This document shows, one piece after another, positions 7,466-15,327 of a DNA stretch of 64,000 nucleotides. Below the pieces are notes generated by a model, which did not search any database, was not told the origin of the DNA, and saw nothing but the letters and a program-made list of their open reading frames with translations. Source of the DNA: Martinezella rhizogenes (lineage in GTDB: Bacteria > Pseudomonadota > Alphaproteobacteria > Rhizobiales > Rhizobiaceae); the NCBI RefSeq assembly GCF_027460065.1, contig NZ_JAPYZZ010000015.1:1-64000 (forward strand). The letters are read 5' to 3'. How positions within the stretch are numbered: position 1 is the first letter of the stretch; the number at the start of each line of letters is the position of its first letter. A program made the position numbers and the translations under genes.

Positions 7466-8374
7466 TCATGCGAAGAATGCCGGCCCCACCAGTACCTTCA
7501 ACTCGCCCGCATGAACCTTGAGCGCCACGTCGCGCTCCATCGGCAGCAGTTCACCATCGATAACGCAGCGCAGGTCGTGGCGTTTCCTAGGGAAATGCAG
7601 CTCCACATCCGTCACGGTCATGGCCGTCACGGCGGCATTTTCCTTGAGCTTGCCGCGTAGAATGTCGAAGGCGAGTTTTGCAACGCCCGAGGGGCGCAGC
7701 GGATCGGTGAGGTAAAAACCGAGATGGCCGCCCGAGACATTGTCCGCCACCAGCAATGAACTCTGGCCGAACTCGTTGTTGGAGACGGAGATGGCCGAGA
7801 CCTTGCGGTGCTGCGTCGTGCCATTGACGGTATATTGCACCTCGAAGACCGGCGGATTGAGAATGACACTGATGGCAGCGCGGATGCTTGCCTTGATCTT
7901 GCCCAGACGGGAAGCGAAGGCGAGATTGTTGCGATAGCGCACCATGCGCGAATGCAAGCCGGCGGAAAACTGGTGAACGAAAAGGCGGCCATTCACGCTG
8001 GCGATATCGACGCTGGCGATCTCGCCATTGGCCAGCGTCTCCAGCGCCTGGCGAATGTCGAGCGGCAGCTTCAGCGAGCGGGCGAAGAGGTTCATGGTAC
8101 CGGCCGGAACGATGCCAAGCGCGATGCCGTGCTTCCAGGCGATGGCCGCCGCAGCGGAAATCGTGCCGTCACCGCCGCCGGCGATAATGCCTTCAATGCC
8201 CGGCTCCTCGGCGGCGCGTTCCATCTCCTTGACGATGTCCTTGCCGGAAACCAGACGGCAGTCGATTTCGTGGCCGGCACGGGAGAAGACCGTGCGGGCG
8301 TGGTCGCAATAGGCGTCCATGTCCGTGGTGCGAAATGTGCCGCCGTCGCGATTGAAAATTGCAATGAGCTTCAT
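7466..8374 (-). CDS. Diacylglycerol kinase-family lipid kinase
   Basis: A 302-residue protein starting MKLIAIFNRDGGTF. It has the DAGK catalytic signature G-G-G-D-G-T near residues 66-71, followed by G-I-V-P-A-G-T-M-N-L-F-A-R, which together bind ATP. A C-terminal beta-rich domain contains the F-G-Q-S-S-L-L-V-A-D block. Bacterial members of this family phosphorylate diacylglycerol, sphingosine-like or undecaprenol-related lipids at the inner membrane face. An in-frame upstream start (8443) has no ribosome site. The gene is divergent from the MFS gene. Confidence 0.85.
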   Translation of the reverse strand: MKLIAIFNRDGGTFRTTDMDAYCDHARTVFSRAGHEIDCRLVSGKDIVKEMERAAEEPGIEGIIAGGGDGTISAAAAIAWKHGIALGIVPAGTMNLFARSLKLPLDIRQALETLANGEIASVDIASVNGRLFVHQFSAGLHSRMVRYRNNLAFASRLGKIKASIRAAISVILNPPVFEVQYTVNGTTQHRKVSAISVSNNEFGQSSLLVADNVSGGHLGFYLTDPLRPSGVAKLAFDILRGKLKENAAVTAMTVTDVELHFPRKRHDLRCVIDGELLPMERDVALKVHAGELKVLVGPAFFA

Positions 8375-8523
8375 GTTTCCAACCCGATTCCGCAACGCAG
8401 CCGCGCGTAAATGCCTAGCTTCCAATAGAGTTCCGAACACCATCGCGTGAAGATGTTCTTTTGCCGAGAATCGCTCTACCGCAACGCGTCATTTCATGTT
8501 AGGGATCACTTAAGGTCATTTTC

Positions 8524-8613
8524 ATGACCGCGCATCTCCAGTCAGGGCAGACCGCTCCCATACGGTCTTGCCCTTTTTTCTGTGGGCCCTCCCCGCTTTT
8601 CAGGTCACAATGA
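8524..8613 (+). CDS. Candidate 29-residue leader peptide of the MFS gene
   Basis: ATG 8524 follows AAGGT with seven bases spacing and opens a 29-codon frame whose TGA (8611-8613) overlaps the MFS start as ATGA. The frame runs through an intrinsic terminator (8544-8579). The arrangement is that of a leader peptide whose translation could govern both termination and initiation of the transporter. The peptide contains several Pro and Cys codons near its end. Supported by position and ribosome site only, with no homology. Confidence 0.4.
   Translation: MTAHLQSGQTAPIRSCPFFCGPSPLFRSQ
8544..8579 (+). terminator. Intrinsic terminator inside the MFS leader
   Basis: AGGGCAGACCG and CGGTCTTGCCCT form an 11-bp stem with one bulged base and an 8-base loop, followed by six T. 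It sits 31 bases before the transporter start, pointing into it, so it would attenuate transcription of the MFS gene unless disrupted. Confidence 0.7.
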
Positions 8614-9854
8614 GCCAGTCGAATATTTCCGAAGCCCGCCCTGGCGCGGAGAGTGAAACCGTTTACGCGGCAGCACCAGCCGTCGCCCTTTCACCCCTTG
8701 CCATCGCGCTGATCGAACTGGCGCTGGCTGCCGGCGGTTTCGGCATCGGCACCGGCGAATTCGCCATCATGGGCCTGCTTCCTGATGTCGCCACCACCTA
8801 TGGGGTCACCGTTCCGCAGGCGGGTTATGTCATCACGGCCTATGCGCTGGGCGTCGTCATCGGCGCGCCGATCATCGCGGTTCTTGCCGCGCGCATAACG
8901 CGCCGCACCCTGCTTCTTGGCCTGATGGGACTTTTTGCAGCCGGCAACATCCTGAGCGCCCTAGCCCCGGATTTTCTGAGCTTCACCGTGCTTCGATTCA
9001 TCACCGGCCTGCCACATGGCGCCTATTTCGGCGTGGCGGCATTGGTGGCGGCCTCCATGGCGCCAATCCACAAGCGTGCCCGTGCCGTTGGCCGCGTCAT
9101 GCTTGGTCTCACCATCGCTACGCTGCTCGGCACGCCGCTTGCCACCTTCTTCGGCCAGCTCATGTCCTGGCGCGCCGCCTTCATGCTGGTCGGCGGCATC
9201 GGGCTCCTGACAGTCGCCCTTCTGTGGCTGTTCCAGCCGCGTGACAAGGTGGAGGAAGGCGCAAGCGTCTGGCGTGAACTCGGCGCATTCAGGCGCGTGC
9301 AGGTTTGGCTGACGCTCGCCATCGCCGCCGTCGGTTTCGGCGGCATGTTCTCGGTCTTCAGCTATATCGCCAAGACCACCACTGACGTGGCGATGATGCC
9401 GGTTTCCACCGTTTCCATGGTGCTGGCGCTGTTCGGCATCGGCATGAATGTCGGCAATGTGGTCGGATCGCGGCTCGCCGATATCTCGCTCAATGGCACG
9501 ATTGGCGGTATGCTGGCCTTCAACGTGCTGGTCATGGCGGTGTTCGGGATGACGGCGGACAACCCATTCATGCTGTGCCTCTGCGTGTTCCTGATCGGCT
9601 GCGGTTTCGCCGCCTGCCCGGCCGTGCAGACCCGGCTGATGGATGTGGCGCAGGATGCGCAGACGCTTGCCGCTGCCTCCAACCATTCCGCCTTCAACAT
9701 TGCCAATGCACTCGGCGCCTGGCTTGGCGGCCTCGTCATCGCCATGGGTTTTGGTTACGCCTCAACGGGTTATGTCGGTGCCGTTCTGTCCCTTCTCGGG
9801 CTTGGCGTTTTCCTTGTTTCCGTCACCGTCGAACGGCGCGCAAAAGCCGGCTGA
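8610..9854 (+). CDS. MFS transporter, drug/sugar efflux type (AraJ/YdhP-like)
   Basis: A 414-residue inner-membrane protein with about 12 hydrophobic segments. The G-T-G-E-F-A-I-M-G-L-L-P-D-V segment after the first helix and R-F-I-T-G-L-P-H-G-A-Y-F-G are typical of the DHA1 exporters AraJ, YdhP and SotB. These proton antiporters expel drugs, arabinose-like sugars or other metabolites. The ATG at 8610 has AGGT six bases upstream and overlaps the stop of a short leader frame; the upstream in-frame ATG at 8568 lies inside the terminator. A weak hairpin overlaps the stop codon at 9847-9861. Confidence 0.88.
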   Translation: MSQSNISEARPGAESETVYAAAPAVALSPLAIALIELALAAGGFGIGTGEFAIMGLLPDVATTYGVTVPQAGYVITAYALGVVIGAPIIAVLAARITRRTLLLGLMGLFAAGNILSALAPDFLSFTVLRFITGLPHGAYFGVAALVAASMAPIHKRARAVGRVMLGLTIATLLGTPLATFFGQLMSWRAAFMLVGGIGLLTVALLWLFQPRDKVEEGASVWRELGAFRRVQVWLTLAIAAVGFGGMFSVFSYIAKTTTDVAMMPVSTVSMVLALFGIGMNVGNVVGSRLADISLNGTIGGMLAFNVLVMAVFGMTADNPFMLCLCVFLIGCGFAACPAVQTRLMDVAQDAQTLAAASNHSAFNIANALGAWLGGLVIAMGFGYASTGYVGAVLSLLGLGVFLVSVTVERRAKAG

Positions 9855-9861
9855 AAGCCGG
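9847..9861 (+). terminator. Weak hairpin at the end of the MFS gene
   Basis: CCGGCT-GAA-AGCCGG overlaps the stop codon and is followed only by TTCTTC. A weak terminator at best. Confidence 0.3.
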
Positions 9862-9967
9862 TTCTTCAGCGGTCAAAACGCCTTTTCCAACGGCCGCCCG
9901 GAACCTTACGGAAATTTCACAATCGGCCCGCTTGACTCTTTTTCTTTTCAGGCGCAACACGGCGTTA

Positions 9968-10140
9968 CGCACGGGCCGTGACCCGGAACCGTGCGGATTT
10001 CAACGGAGCATCATTAGATGTCTAGCGACAGTAGTAGTCGATTGCCTTTGCCGAAAGCGGCGAACGGGAACTGATCCGACACCTGTCGGCTCACCACCGC
10101 GTTCGCCGTAATCGGCGAATCGACGGAAAGGTGAGCAATC
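9968..10140 (+). promoter_or_regulatory. Structured mgtE leader with alternative pairings
   Basis: The 286-base gap before mgtE holds several helices. CCGACA-CC-TGTCGG lies at 10076-10089. CGGCGAACG (10058-10066) can pair with CGTTCGCCG (10100-10108), but part of the latter can instead pair with CGGCGAA (10113-10119) next to the ribosome site GGAAAGG. Two mutually exclusive stems beside the start are the pattern of a cis-acting RNA switch. ATG 10018 also opens an 18-codon frame (MSSDSSSRLPLP...) that ends within the leader. I do not see the conserved core of the M-box magnesium riboswitch. Confidence 0.4.
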
Positions 10141-11514
10141 ATGAACTTCCACACTCTCTCCCAGAGAGCCAGCAAGGCCGCACGTCTTCTCCGCAGCGGA
10201 AATGCCGGTTCCACCACCATTGCAGAACGTGTCGAGCACATCAACACGCTTGATACCGACGCAGCCGTCGCCGCCCTGCTTGCCATGCCGCAGGCAAAGG
10301 CCGTGGCCATTCTCGACCGGCCAGAGCTGCATGATGCAGCCGCCATCGTTGCCGGCATCCCGCTCGAACAGGCCGCCCGTTTCGTCAACCTGATGTCCGA
10401 CGACCGCGTCGCCGACGTTATGGCCGACATGGAAGACGAGCCCCGCGCCAAGCTGTTTGCCCGGCTGGACCGCACGACCGCGCTCTCCATCCAGCACCTG
10501 ATGGGCTACCCGCCACGCACGGCCGGCTCCATCATGACCACGGAATTCGTCAGCGTGCCCGACAGCTGGACGGTGGAACAGACCCTTTCGCACATCCGCG
10601 TTGTCGAGCGGTCGCGTGAAACGGTCTATGCCATCTATGTGCTGGCTGAGGACGGAACGCTTTCCACCGTCGTGACATTGCGTCGCCTGCTGACCGGGGA
10701 GCCTAGCGCTTCCATCCTTTCCGTCGCATCGAAGGAAGGCATTGCCTATGCAAGCCCGCTGATGTCGCAGGAGGATGTGGCCCGGCTGATCCGCAAGCAC
10801 GATCTTCTGGCGCTGCCCGTCGTCGATGACCACTCGCATATTCTCGGCATCGTCACCGTTGACGACGTGATCGACACCATGATCGCTGACACCACGGAAG
10901 ACGCCCACAAGTTCGGTGGTATGGAAGCGCTCGGCAAGCCCTATATGACGATCGGCTTCCCGGACATGATCCGCAAGCGCGCCGGCTGGCTCGCAGCCCT
11001 GTTCCTCGGTGAAATGCTGACGGCGAGCGCCATGCAGCATTTCGAGGGCGAGCTGGAAAAGGCCGTCGTGCTGACGCTGTTCATTCCGCTCATCATGTCT
11101 TCGGGCGGTAACTCCGGTTCGCAGGCCACCTCGCTCATCATCCGGGCGCTGGCGCTTGGTGAGCTGAAGCTTTCCGACTGGTGGCGGGTGCTGCTGCGTG
11201 AAATCCCGACGGGCCTGACGCTCGGCTGCATCCTCGGCGCCATCGGTTTCCTGCGTCTGACGATCTGGCAGCAGGCAGGTTTCTACGATTACGGCGAACA
11301 CTGGCTGCTGGTCGGTACCACCGTTTTTGCGGCACTGGTCGGCATCGTGACCTTCGGTTCGCTCGCCGGTTCCATGCTGCCCTTCATCCTGCAGCGCCTG
11401 CGGCTCGACCCCGCCAGCGCCTCTGCCCCCTTCGTGGCCACGCTGGTGGATGTCAGTGGCCTCGTCATCTACTTCTCGGTGGCGCTGGTGATCCTCAGCG
11501 GCACATTGCTCTAA
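10141..11514 (+). CDS. mgtE: Magnesium transporter MgtE
   Basis: A 457-residue inner-membrane Mg2+ channel. Residues about 25-135 form the MgtE N domain with helical repeats (A-A-I-V-A-G-I-P-L-E-Q-A). Residues 140-270 are tandem CBS domains that sense Mg2+ (A-G-S-I-M-T-T-E-F-V and L-P-V-V-D-D-H-S-H-I-L-G-I-V-T). Residues 290-457 carry five membrane helices with the pore signature S-S-G-G-N-S-G-S-Q-A-T-S. AAAGGTGAG lies just upstream of the ATG. The leader is unusually structured and may provide regulation, and a strong terminator follows directly. Confidence 0.93.
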   Translation: MNFHTLSQRASKAARLLRSGNAGSTTIAERVEHINTLDTDAAVAALLAMPQAKAVAILDRPELHDAAAIVAGIPLEQAARFVNLMSDDRVADVMADMEDEPRAKLFARLDRTTALSIQHLMGYPPRTAGSIMTTEFVSVPDSWTVEQTLSHIRVVERSRETVYAIYVLAEDGTLSTVVTLRRLLTGEPSASILSVASKEGIAYASPLMSQEDVARLIRKHDLLALPVVDDHSHILGIVTVDDVIDTMIADTTEDAHKFGGMEALGKPYMTIGFPDMIRKRAGWLAALFLGEMLTASAMQHFEGELEKAVVLTLFIPLIMSSGGNSGSQATSLIIRALALGELKLSDWWRVLLREIPTGLTLGCILGAIGFLRLTIWQQAGFYDYGEHWLLVGTTVFAALVGIVTFGSLAGSMLPFILQRLRLDPASASAPFVATLVDVSGLVIYFSVALVILSGTLL

Positions 11515-11520
11515 AGACAA

Positions 11521-11548
11521 AAGGCCCGCTCGAAAGAGCGGGCCTTTT
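11521..11548. terminator. Strong bidirectional terminator between mgtE and uppP
   Basis: AAGGCCCGCTC and GAGCGGGCCTT form a perfect 11-bp stem with a GAAA tetraloop and T-runs on the plus side; the flanking A-run serves the minus-strand uppP transcript. It lies between the convergent gene ends. Confidence 0.88.
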
Positions 11549-11580
11549 CATTTGCGGCCGAAAAAGCACGAGGCCTTCCC

Positions 11581-12417
11581 TCAGCCGCCGGCGCTGATGA
11601 CGCCCGTTCCGAGAAGGGCAAGCAGGATGAAGCCGATGACCACGCGGTACCAGACGAAGGGCATGTAGCTCTTGGTCGAGACCAGCTTCAGGAACACGAC
11701 GATCACGGCATAACCGACGATAAAGGCGATCAGAGTGGCAAGCCCGGTCTGGCCCCAGCCGACCGGATTGTCCTCGCCGATGCTCTTGAACAGCTGGTAG
11801 AAGCCGGAGCCAAAGACGGCGGGAACGGCGAGCAGGAAGGAATAACGGGCCGCCGCCTCGCGGGTATAACCCAGAAGCAGGCCGGCGCTGATGGTGCCGC
11901 CCGAACGCGAGACGCCCGGGATGAGCGCCATCGCCTGAGCGAAACCGAAGAGGATGCCATCGCGCCAGATCAGCTGGTTCAGCTTGTAACGCTTTTCACC
12001 GATCCTGTCGGCAAGGCCAAGAACGATGCCGAAGACGATCAGCATCACGGCGGTGATATAGAGGTTGCGCAACGAATGTTCGATCGCATCCTTGAAGAAC
12101 AGTCCCAGAAACACGATCGGCACCGAACCGACGATGATCAGCCAGCCTAGCCGTGCATCGGCCTTGTCATAGGGGCCAAGGCGCAGGTTCTGCCGCAGCC
12201 AAGCGGCCGCAATCCGCATGATATCGGACCAGAAATAGACCAGCACCGCCATTTCCGTGCCGATCTGGGTAATGGCGGTGAAGGCGGCCCCGGGATCTGC
12301 GCCTGACGGCAGGAACTCCCCGGCAATCCTGAGATGTGCGCTTGAAGAAACCGGAAGAAATTCCGTAAGTCCTTGCAATAGACCGAGAAATCCGGCCTCC
12401 ATCCAACCCATGCTCAT
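11581..12417 (-). CDS. uppP: Undecaprenyl-diphosphate phosphatase
   Basis: A 278-residue inner-membrane enzyme of the BacA/UppP family that dephosphorylates undecaprenyl diphosphate to recycle the lipid carrier for peptidoglycan and surface polysaccharides; it also gives bacitracin tolerance. Family motifs: L-Q-G-L-T-E-F-L-P-V-S-S-S-A-H-L near residues 14-29, and A-L-I-P-G-V-S-R-S-G-G-T near residues 160-172 with the catalytic Ser/Arg. About eight hydrophobic helices. It is convergent with mgtE behind a strong shared terminator and appears monocistronic. Confidence 0.93.
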   Translation of the reverse strand: MSMGWMEAGFLGLLQGLTEFLPVSSSAHLRIAGEFLPSGADPGAAFTAITQIGTEMAVLVYFWSDIMRIAAAWLRQNLRLGPYDKADARLGWLIIVGSVPIVFLGLFFKDAIEHSLRNLYITAVMLIVFGIVLGLADRIGEKRYKLNQLIWRDGILFGFAQAMALIPGVSRSGGTISAGLLLGYTREAAARYSFLLAVPAVFGSGFYQLFKSIGEDNPVGWGQTGLATLIAFIVGYAVIVVFLKLVSTKSYMPFVWYRVVIGFILLALLGTGVISAGG

Positions 12418-12540
12418 GTGCTTTGATGTCCCTGCTGCGAATCGAGTTTCGAAGCATTATGCATCAATCGGGGCAAATCCGTGTTGCATTGCACCATGAA
12501 AATGGCCGGCACGGGACCCTGCTTTTACCCGTGATTTCTC

Positions 12541-12930
12541 TCAGGCCGCCTTTTCCGGAGCTGCCGGAAGCTGGGTATATTTCGCGCCGTTCTTGCACAC
12601 GACATGGGCGTCGCCCCAGCTTTTCAGCGCCGAAATCACCGGCCGCATCGTCTCGCCAAGCGGCGTCAGCGCGTAATCCACCCGCGGCGGCACCACCGGG
12701 AAGACGGTGCGGGAAATCAGGCCGGCCTCTTCCAGTTCCCGCAGCTGCTTGGTCAACATGCGCTGGGTGACGCTTGGAATATGGCGGCGCAGTTCGTTAA
12801 AGCGCAGCGTGCCCTCATTGATGAGGTGATAAAGGATCACGCCCTTCCATTTGCCATCGAGAAAACTCAAGGCCGATTCCACCGGACAGCCGGGGAAGTT
12901 GCCGGTGAGCTTGGCGCGCGGTCGCGACAT
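12541..12930 (-). CDS. HxlR-family transcriptional regulator
   Basis: A 129-residue winged-helix regulator. The HxlR signature is clear: C-P-V-E-S-A-L near residue 15, L-D-G-K-W-K-G-V-I-L-Y-H-L, R-F-N-E-L-R-R-H-I-P-S-V-T-Q-R-M-L-T-K-Q-L-R-E-L-E-x-A-G-L-I-x-R, and Y-A-L-T-P-L-G. The N-terminal Cys is used for redox or aldehyde sensing in several members. It is divergent from an alcohol-dehydrogenase-like gene across 103 bases and probably controls it and itself. Confidence 0.92.
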   Translation of the reverse strand: MSRPRAKLTGNFPGCPVESALSFLDGKWKGVILYHLINEGTLRFNELRRHIPSVTQRMLTKQLRELEEAGLISRTVFPVVPPRVDYALTPLGETMRPVISALKSWGDAHVVCKNGAKYTQLPAAPEKAA

Positions 12931-12945
12931 CTACAGTATCCTTTT

Positions 12946-12997
12946 TGTATGTATCGTCAAAAAATGTGCATTCTTGCGATCGATGTTCATATGTATC
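12946..12997. promoter_or_regulatory. Candidate HxlR operator region
   Basis: The 103-base divergent gap carries two similar sequences, TGTATGTATC (12946-12955) and CATATGTATC (12988-12997), 42 bases apart in the same direction within an AT-rich stretch. Such repeats between a regulator and its target are the likely binding sites. The assignment is inferred from position. Confidence 0.4.
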
Positions 12998-13033
12998 AAG
13001 TAAGAGGCACGCAAACAACAAAGGAGACTGTTC

Positions 13034-14050
13034 ATGCGCGCCATCGGTTACAAAGTGAGCCAGCCCATCACCGCGGCGGATGCCCTCATCGATATCGACC
13101 TGCCCCAGCCGGAGGCGAAGGGACACGATATTCTGGTGGAGGTGAAGGCGGTTTCGGTGAACCCTGTGGATACCAAGGTGCGTCGCAACCAGTCGCCGGA
13201 AAATGGCGCCACCCGCGTGCTGGGCTTCGACGCTTCAGGTGTGGTGAAGGCCGTCGGCGAAAAAGTCTCGCTGTTCAAGCCGGGAGACGAGGTATTTTAC
13301 GCCGGTGTCATCAACCGTCCGGGCTCCAACAGCGAATTCCATCTGGTCGATGAGCGCATCGTCGGCGCAAAGCCGAAATCACTGAATTTCGAAGAAGCCG
13401 CCGCCCTGCCGCTGACAGCGATCACCGCTTACGAGACGCTGTTCGACCGGCTGCGGGTGAAGGAGCCGGTTCCGGGCGCTGCCAATGCTGTTCTTGTCAT
13501 CGGCGGTGCCGGTGGCGTCGGTTCGATTGCCATCCAGCTTCTGCGTGCCCTGACGGATCTCACCGTCATCGCCACGGCATCGCGGCCGGAAACCATGGAG
13601 TGGGTGAAGGAACTCGGCGCGCATCATGTCGTGGATCACGGCAAGCCGATCGCACCGCAGGTGGAAGCGCTTGGTCTCGGCGCGCCGGGCTTCGTATTCT
13701 CGACCACCCATAGCGATATCCACGCTGCCGACAGCGTGGCGACCATTGCGCCGCAGGGCCGTTTTGCGCTGATCGACGATCCGGCCGGCGGCTTCGATGT
13801 CATGGCCTTCAAGCGCAAATGCGTGTCGATCCATTGGGAAATGATGTTCGCCCGCGCCGTTTTCGAGACACCTGACATAATCGAGCAGCACAGGCTGCTG
13901 AACCATGTCGCGCAACTGGTGGATACCGGCAAGATCAGGACGACGCTGAGCGAGGTTTTCGGCACCATCAATGCCGCAAATCTCATCAAGGCGCATGCGC
14001 TGATCGAGAGCAACACGGCCAAGGGCAAGATCGTGCTTTCGGGCTTCTGA
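13034..14050 (+). CDS. Zinc-type alcohol dehydrogenase-like quinone oxidoreductase
   Basis: A 338-residue MDR-family NADPH oxidoreductase. The N-terminal GroES-like domain includes V-K-A-V-S-V-N-P-V-D-T-K and G-F-D-A-S-G-V-V-K-A-V-G; the Rossmann fold has V-I-G-G-A-G-G-V-G-S-I-A near residues 155-166. The structural and catalytic zinc cysteines are absent, as in quinone oxidoreductases and the ZADH family that pairs with HxlR/YtfG-like regulators. A strong AAAGGAGA precedes the ATG. It is probably induced by electrophiles or quinones via the divergent HxlR gene. Confidence 0.88.
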   Translation: MRAIGYKVSQPITAADALIDIDLPQPEAKGHDILVEVKAVSVNPVDTKVRRNQSPENGATRVLGFDASGVVKAVGEKVSLFKPGDEVFYAGVINRPGSNSEFHLVDERIVGAKPKSLNFEEAAALPLTAITAYETLFDRLRVKEPVPGAANAVLVIGGAGGVGSIAIQLLRALTDLTVIATASRPETMEWVKELGAHHVVDHGKPIAPQVEALGLGAPGFVFSTTHSDIHAADSVATIAPQGRFALIDDPAGGFDVMAFKRKCVSIHWEMMFARAVFETPDIIEQHRLLNHVAQLVDTGKIRTTLSEVFGTINAANLIKAHALIESNTAKGKIVLSGF

Positions 14051-14058
14051 TCAACGGC

Positions 14059-14083
14059 GAGGCGCCCGCATCGCGGACGCCTC
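14059..14083. terminator. Hairpin between convergent genes
   Basis: GAGGCG...CGCCTC with inner CCGC/GCGG helix and an ATC loop. No T-run follows, so termination is probable rather than certain. Confidence 0.4.
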
Positions 14084-14135
14084 TGCCCCTGATGGGAATA
14101 TCCGTGCCGCGCGCGAAAACCGCGCGGCCATTCCA

Positions 14136-14879
14136 TCAATCGTCATCAGGATCTTCCGCGCACGGCCAGGAAGCCGGCGCGGTGAGGCCATTCGGCAATT
14201 TGGTCTTGGCGTCACCGCAGGCAATGTCGATCTGTTTCTGGTCCAGGCCGGTGGCCGTCGAGAGATCGACACCTTCAATACGGGTCAGCAGCAGGAAGGC
14301 GCTGGTGAAATCCACCGGACCGCCAAGCGTTGCACCGCCGAAGCGGGCGCGTGACAGGTTGGTCAGCGAAAATTTCGAGCCGTTCAGCGACGCGCCCTCG
14401 AAATCCGCACGCCCGAGTTCGGCCTTGGTGAAATCCGTACCGTCCAGCTTGGTCTTCTCGAATTTGGTTCGCTGCATTTCGGCATTGATGAATTTGGCAT
14501 TGGTGGCATCGGCAGCGGAAAAATCGCTGCGATAGGCTTCCACCTTGGTCAGATTGGCGCCCTGCAGGTTCGCCTCGCCCAGCGCCGTGCGGATGAGCTT
14601 GGCCTTTTCGAGATTGGCGCCCTTCAGCGAAGAGCCACGCAGGTCGGTATAGGTGAAATCCGTGCCGTAAAGCATCGCCGAATCGAGATTGCTGCTGCCC
14701 AGCATCAGCAAGCGCTTGTTGCATTCGCGCCAGTCGATGCCGGCCATGGCATCGGTACGGCAACTGGCAGCGCCGAGAGGCCCGCCGCTCAGCGAAACGA
14801 CCGCAACCACCACCCCTGCCGCCACAGCAGCGCCAAACCGCGTTTTTCCTACGATATTCAGCCTTTGAAAGCCGGACAT
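14136..14879 (-). CDS. Secreted pentapeptide-repeat protein
   Basis: A 247-residue protein starting MSGFQRLNIVGKTRF. A hydrophobic segment at about residues 17-37 ending G-A-A-S-C is a signal peptide or anchor. About 18 pentapeptide repeats (A-N-L-x-x, A-D-F-x-x patterns such as S-S-L-K-G-A-N-L-E-K-A-K-L) then form a right-handed quadrilateral beta-helix. The C-terminus ends in an acidic EDPDDD tail with a Cys pair. The ATG at 14879 follows GGGAG; the frame is open to 14918. The role is unknown: such proteins can mimic DNA or act as scaffolds, and export argues against DNA mimicry. Confidence 0.82.
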   Translation of the reverse strand: MSGFQRLNIVGKTRFGAAVAAGVVVAVVSLSGGPLGAASCRTDAMAGIDWRECNKRLLMLGSSNLDSAMLYGTDFTYTDLRGSSLKGANLEKAKLIRTALGEANLQGANLTKVEAYRSDFSAADATNAKFINAEMQRTKFEKTKLDGTDFTKAELGRADFEGASLNGSKFSLTNLSRARFGGATLGGPVDFTSAFLLLTRIEGVDLSTATGLDQKQIDIACGDAKTKLPNGLTAPASWPCAEDPDDD

Positions 14880-15327
14880 TCTTTCACTCCCTGTCGCCGG
14901 GCGACGGCGCAAACGCAACAGCTCTTGGGCCGAACCGGGACCATATGCACATTCAAGGCGTTACCGCATTATCGCCCCGCGATCCACGGGCCGGATGACG
15001 CTACAACACCCCAACATCCTATATGTAAGAAATCGAAGAGCAATCCACAAATACTGAGGGAAAAGAGGCGGTGGACGCTGCTCTTGCCTCAGGGCGGACG
15101 CGATGCGGCGGCCGGGGATTGGTGTGCCTGTGTTGAAGGAATGAGTTTTCGCAGGCGGAAACGGCGCGCTCCGCAGAGGCCGTCATTTTCGGTCACGCGC
15201 GCGGTCCGAACAAACTCGACGTCATCCTCGGGCCTGTCCCGAGGATCCATCCACGTCTCGTAAAATCATCCGTTGCAGATGCTCGGGACAAGCCCGAGCA
15301 TGACGAAGAGGGTTACCCTGCACCCCA
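14880..15327. other. Intergenic region with one REP-type palindrome
   Basis: About 450 bases between the pentapeptide-repeat gene and ETF-QO. The only structure I see is the palindromic repeat at 15217-15305. No credible ORF or RNA gene was recognised. Confidence 0.5.
15217..15305. repeat. REP-type palindrome, CGTCATCCTCGG family (copy 1)
   Basis: CGACGTCATCCTCGGGCCTGTCCCGAGGATC at the left and GATGCTCGGGACAAGCCCGAGCATGACG at the right, each itself a hairpin and the two in opposite orientation. A close relative is at 24326-24417. It lies just downstream of the ETF-QO gene and could protect the 3' end of its mRNA. Confidence 0.7.

Noticed and set aside
9855-10140. M-box (ykoK) magnesium riboswitch before mgtE
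   Set aside because: The conserved core of that class is not seen, although other alternative pairings exist.
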